Positions 63,563 through 64,000 of a DNA stretch of 64,000 nucleotides are shown here, one piece after another (position 1 is the stretch's first letter; every line of letters starts with the position of its first letter). The translations under genes were made by a program, and so were the position numbers. The stretch covers positions 1-64,000 of the forward strand of contig DASYZE010000033.1 of the NCBI GenBank assembly GCA_035946625.1, written 5' to 3'. The stretch is from DASYXZ01 sp035946625 (GTDB lineage Bacteria; Acidobacteriota; Terriglobia; UBA7540). Below the pieces are notes generated by a model. That model searched no databases. It was not told where the DNA came from and was given only the letters and a program-made list of their open reading frames with translations.

Positions 63563-64000
63563 TCAGCATATGCCGAGGTCGGCTTCAGCCGCACCTTCAT
63601 GAACATAAGGCGTTCCTTTTCTTTTTCCAGCGGCTCTGAGTCGAGACGAGCAGCGACAATGCCGAGAGTCGCACACTGATCACAGTTATCAACCTGCGTG
63701 TTTACAATAGGATATGTGGTCGACAAGTCGAAAATAGTCTCTACTCTCACTCCGAAGTCGCTGAGGGGGAAAGGACATCGCGAAATACATACTGTTATAC
63801 CGCAACACGTCGCACCGGCTTTGGCAATGTCGGACAGCAATTGGCGCATACTGTTTCCCGTATTGATTCCATCGTCAACCAGCAAAACTTTGTCCCTAGT
63901 ACTGATTTCGAGATCGGTCGGCGTATAGATAATGCCTTCTCGGCGGTCAGCACGATAGACCTTCGCATTAAATTTCTTGGCAACCCCATGGGCAAGAACG
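63538..64000 (-). CDS. Phosphoribosyltransferase (orotate/purine type), 5' end beyond the window
   Basis: About 153 residues are visible, from VLAHGVAKKFNAKVYRADRR to the stop at 63538. The PRPP loop VLLVDDGINTGNSMRQLL is perfect (DDxxxTG). CISRCPFPLSD and VDNCDQCATLG provide Cys residues. Such PRTases transfer phosphoribosyl groups to or from a base. Coupling with the gene 62180-63562 suggests a two-protein system in which one or both bind PRPP or a nucleotide. N-terminal part not seen. Confidence 0.8.
   Translation of the reverse strand, partial: VLAHGVAKKFNAKVYRADRREGIIYTPTDLEISTRDKVLLVDDGINTGNSMRQLLSDIAKAGATCCGITVCISRCPFPLSDFGVRVETIFDLSTTYPIVNTQVDNCDQCATLGIVAARLDSEPLEKEKERLMFMKVRLKPTSAYAEWPSSTVD

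Overview
This 64 kb window is a GC-rich, densely packed Gram-negative chromosome segment, most probably from a soil-type Acidobacteriota. The basis for this is an Oar/carboxypeptidase-regulatory-type TonB-dependent receptor, an ADOP/MacB-like permease, a winged-helix regulator fused to PD40 repeats, several PilZ proteins, LpxB (so lipid A is made), and many MITE-like inverted-repeat elements. The phylum is an inference from gene content; no rRNA gene is present.

Layout. 0.3-7.7 kb: TonB-dependent receptor with a MITE in its leader, then two MsbA-like ABC exporters. 8.0-9.5 kb: two toxin-antitoxin loci, a BrnT pseudogene with partner and a PIN toxin pair. 9.5-14 kb: lpxB, an M1-like metalloprotease and a MidA-type methyltransferase. 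14-23.4 kb: a minus-strand aromatic-CoA catabolic cluster. It holds a 4-hydroxybenzoyl-CoA-reductase-like trio with the extra four-cysteine loop of HcrB, a BoxB-like di-iron epoxidase and three crotonases, with macro-domain, Mug and gamma-glutamyl-hydrolase genes interspersed. 23.4-27 kb: a conserved small protein and an H+-pyrophosphatase. 28-31 kb: three PilZ proteins, two of them PilZ-zinc-ribbon-PilZ paralogues. 31-36 kb: tRNA-Cys, tRNA-Gly, galT, a YraN protein, an aminotransferase and cysS. 36-38 kb: a DedA-like gene whose 3' end is duplicated on the far side of a PIN toxin-antitoxin cassette. 38-50.9 kb: the PD40 regulator, a DUF457 protein, a lipid kinase, ligA, a metallopeptidase, an ADOP permease and a YVTN propeller protein. 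51-52.7 kb: a two-gene restriction-modification system. 52.75-53.2 kb: RNase P RNA. 53.3-55.7 kb: aroA, whose 3' end is again duplicated across a DUF433/DUF5615 toxin-antitoxin cassette. 55.8-60.4 kb: an eight-gene ECF sigma/anti-sigma envelope operon. 60.8-62.1 kb: a cysteine-desulfurase pseudogene broken up by repeats. 62.2-64 kb: a pair of phosphoribosyltransferase-fold genes running off the right edge.

Most unusual observations. (i) Two unrelated toxin-antitoxin cassettes sit in exactly the same architecture: host gene, cassette in the same orientation, then a second copy of the host gene's last 135-166 bp. In both, the first 90-101 bp of the copies are identical and divergence is confined to the distal part, and the repeat stops at the stop codon. 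No integrase gene is visible. This looks like Campbell-type insertion of mini-cassettes that carry a replacement gene 3' end. (ii) A 14-bp palindrome of the form CCGYCRGYTGACGG occurs three times in stem-loops of rnpB and three times in the cysteine-desulfurase ruin. (iii) Several other inverted-repeat families are inserted between and within genes, one with clean 18-bp termini and an 8-bp target duplication.
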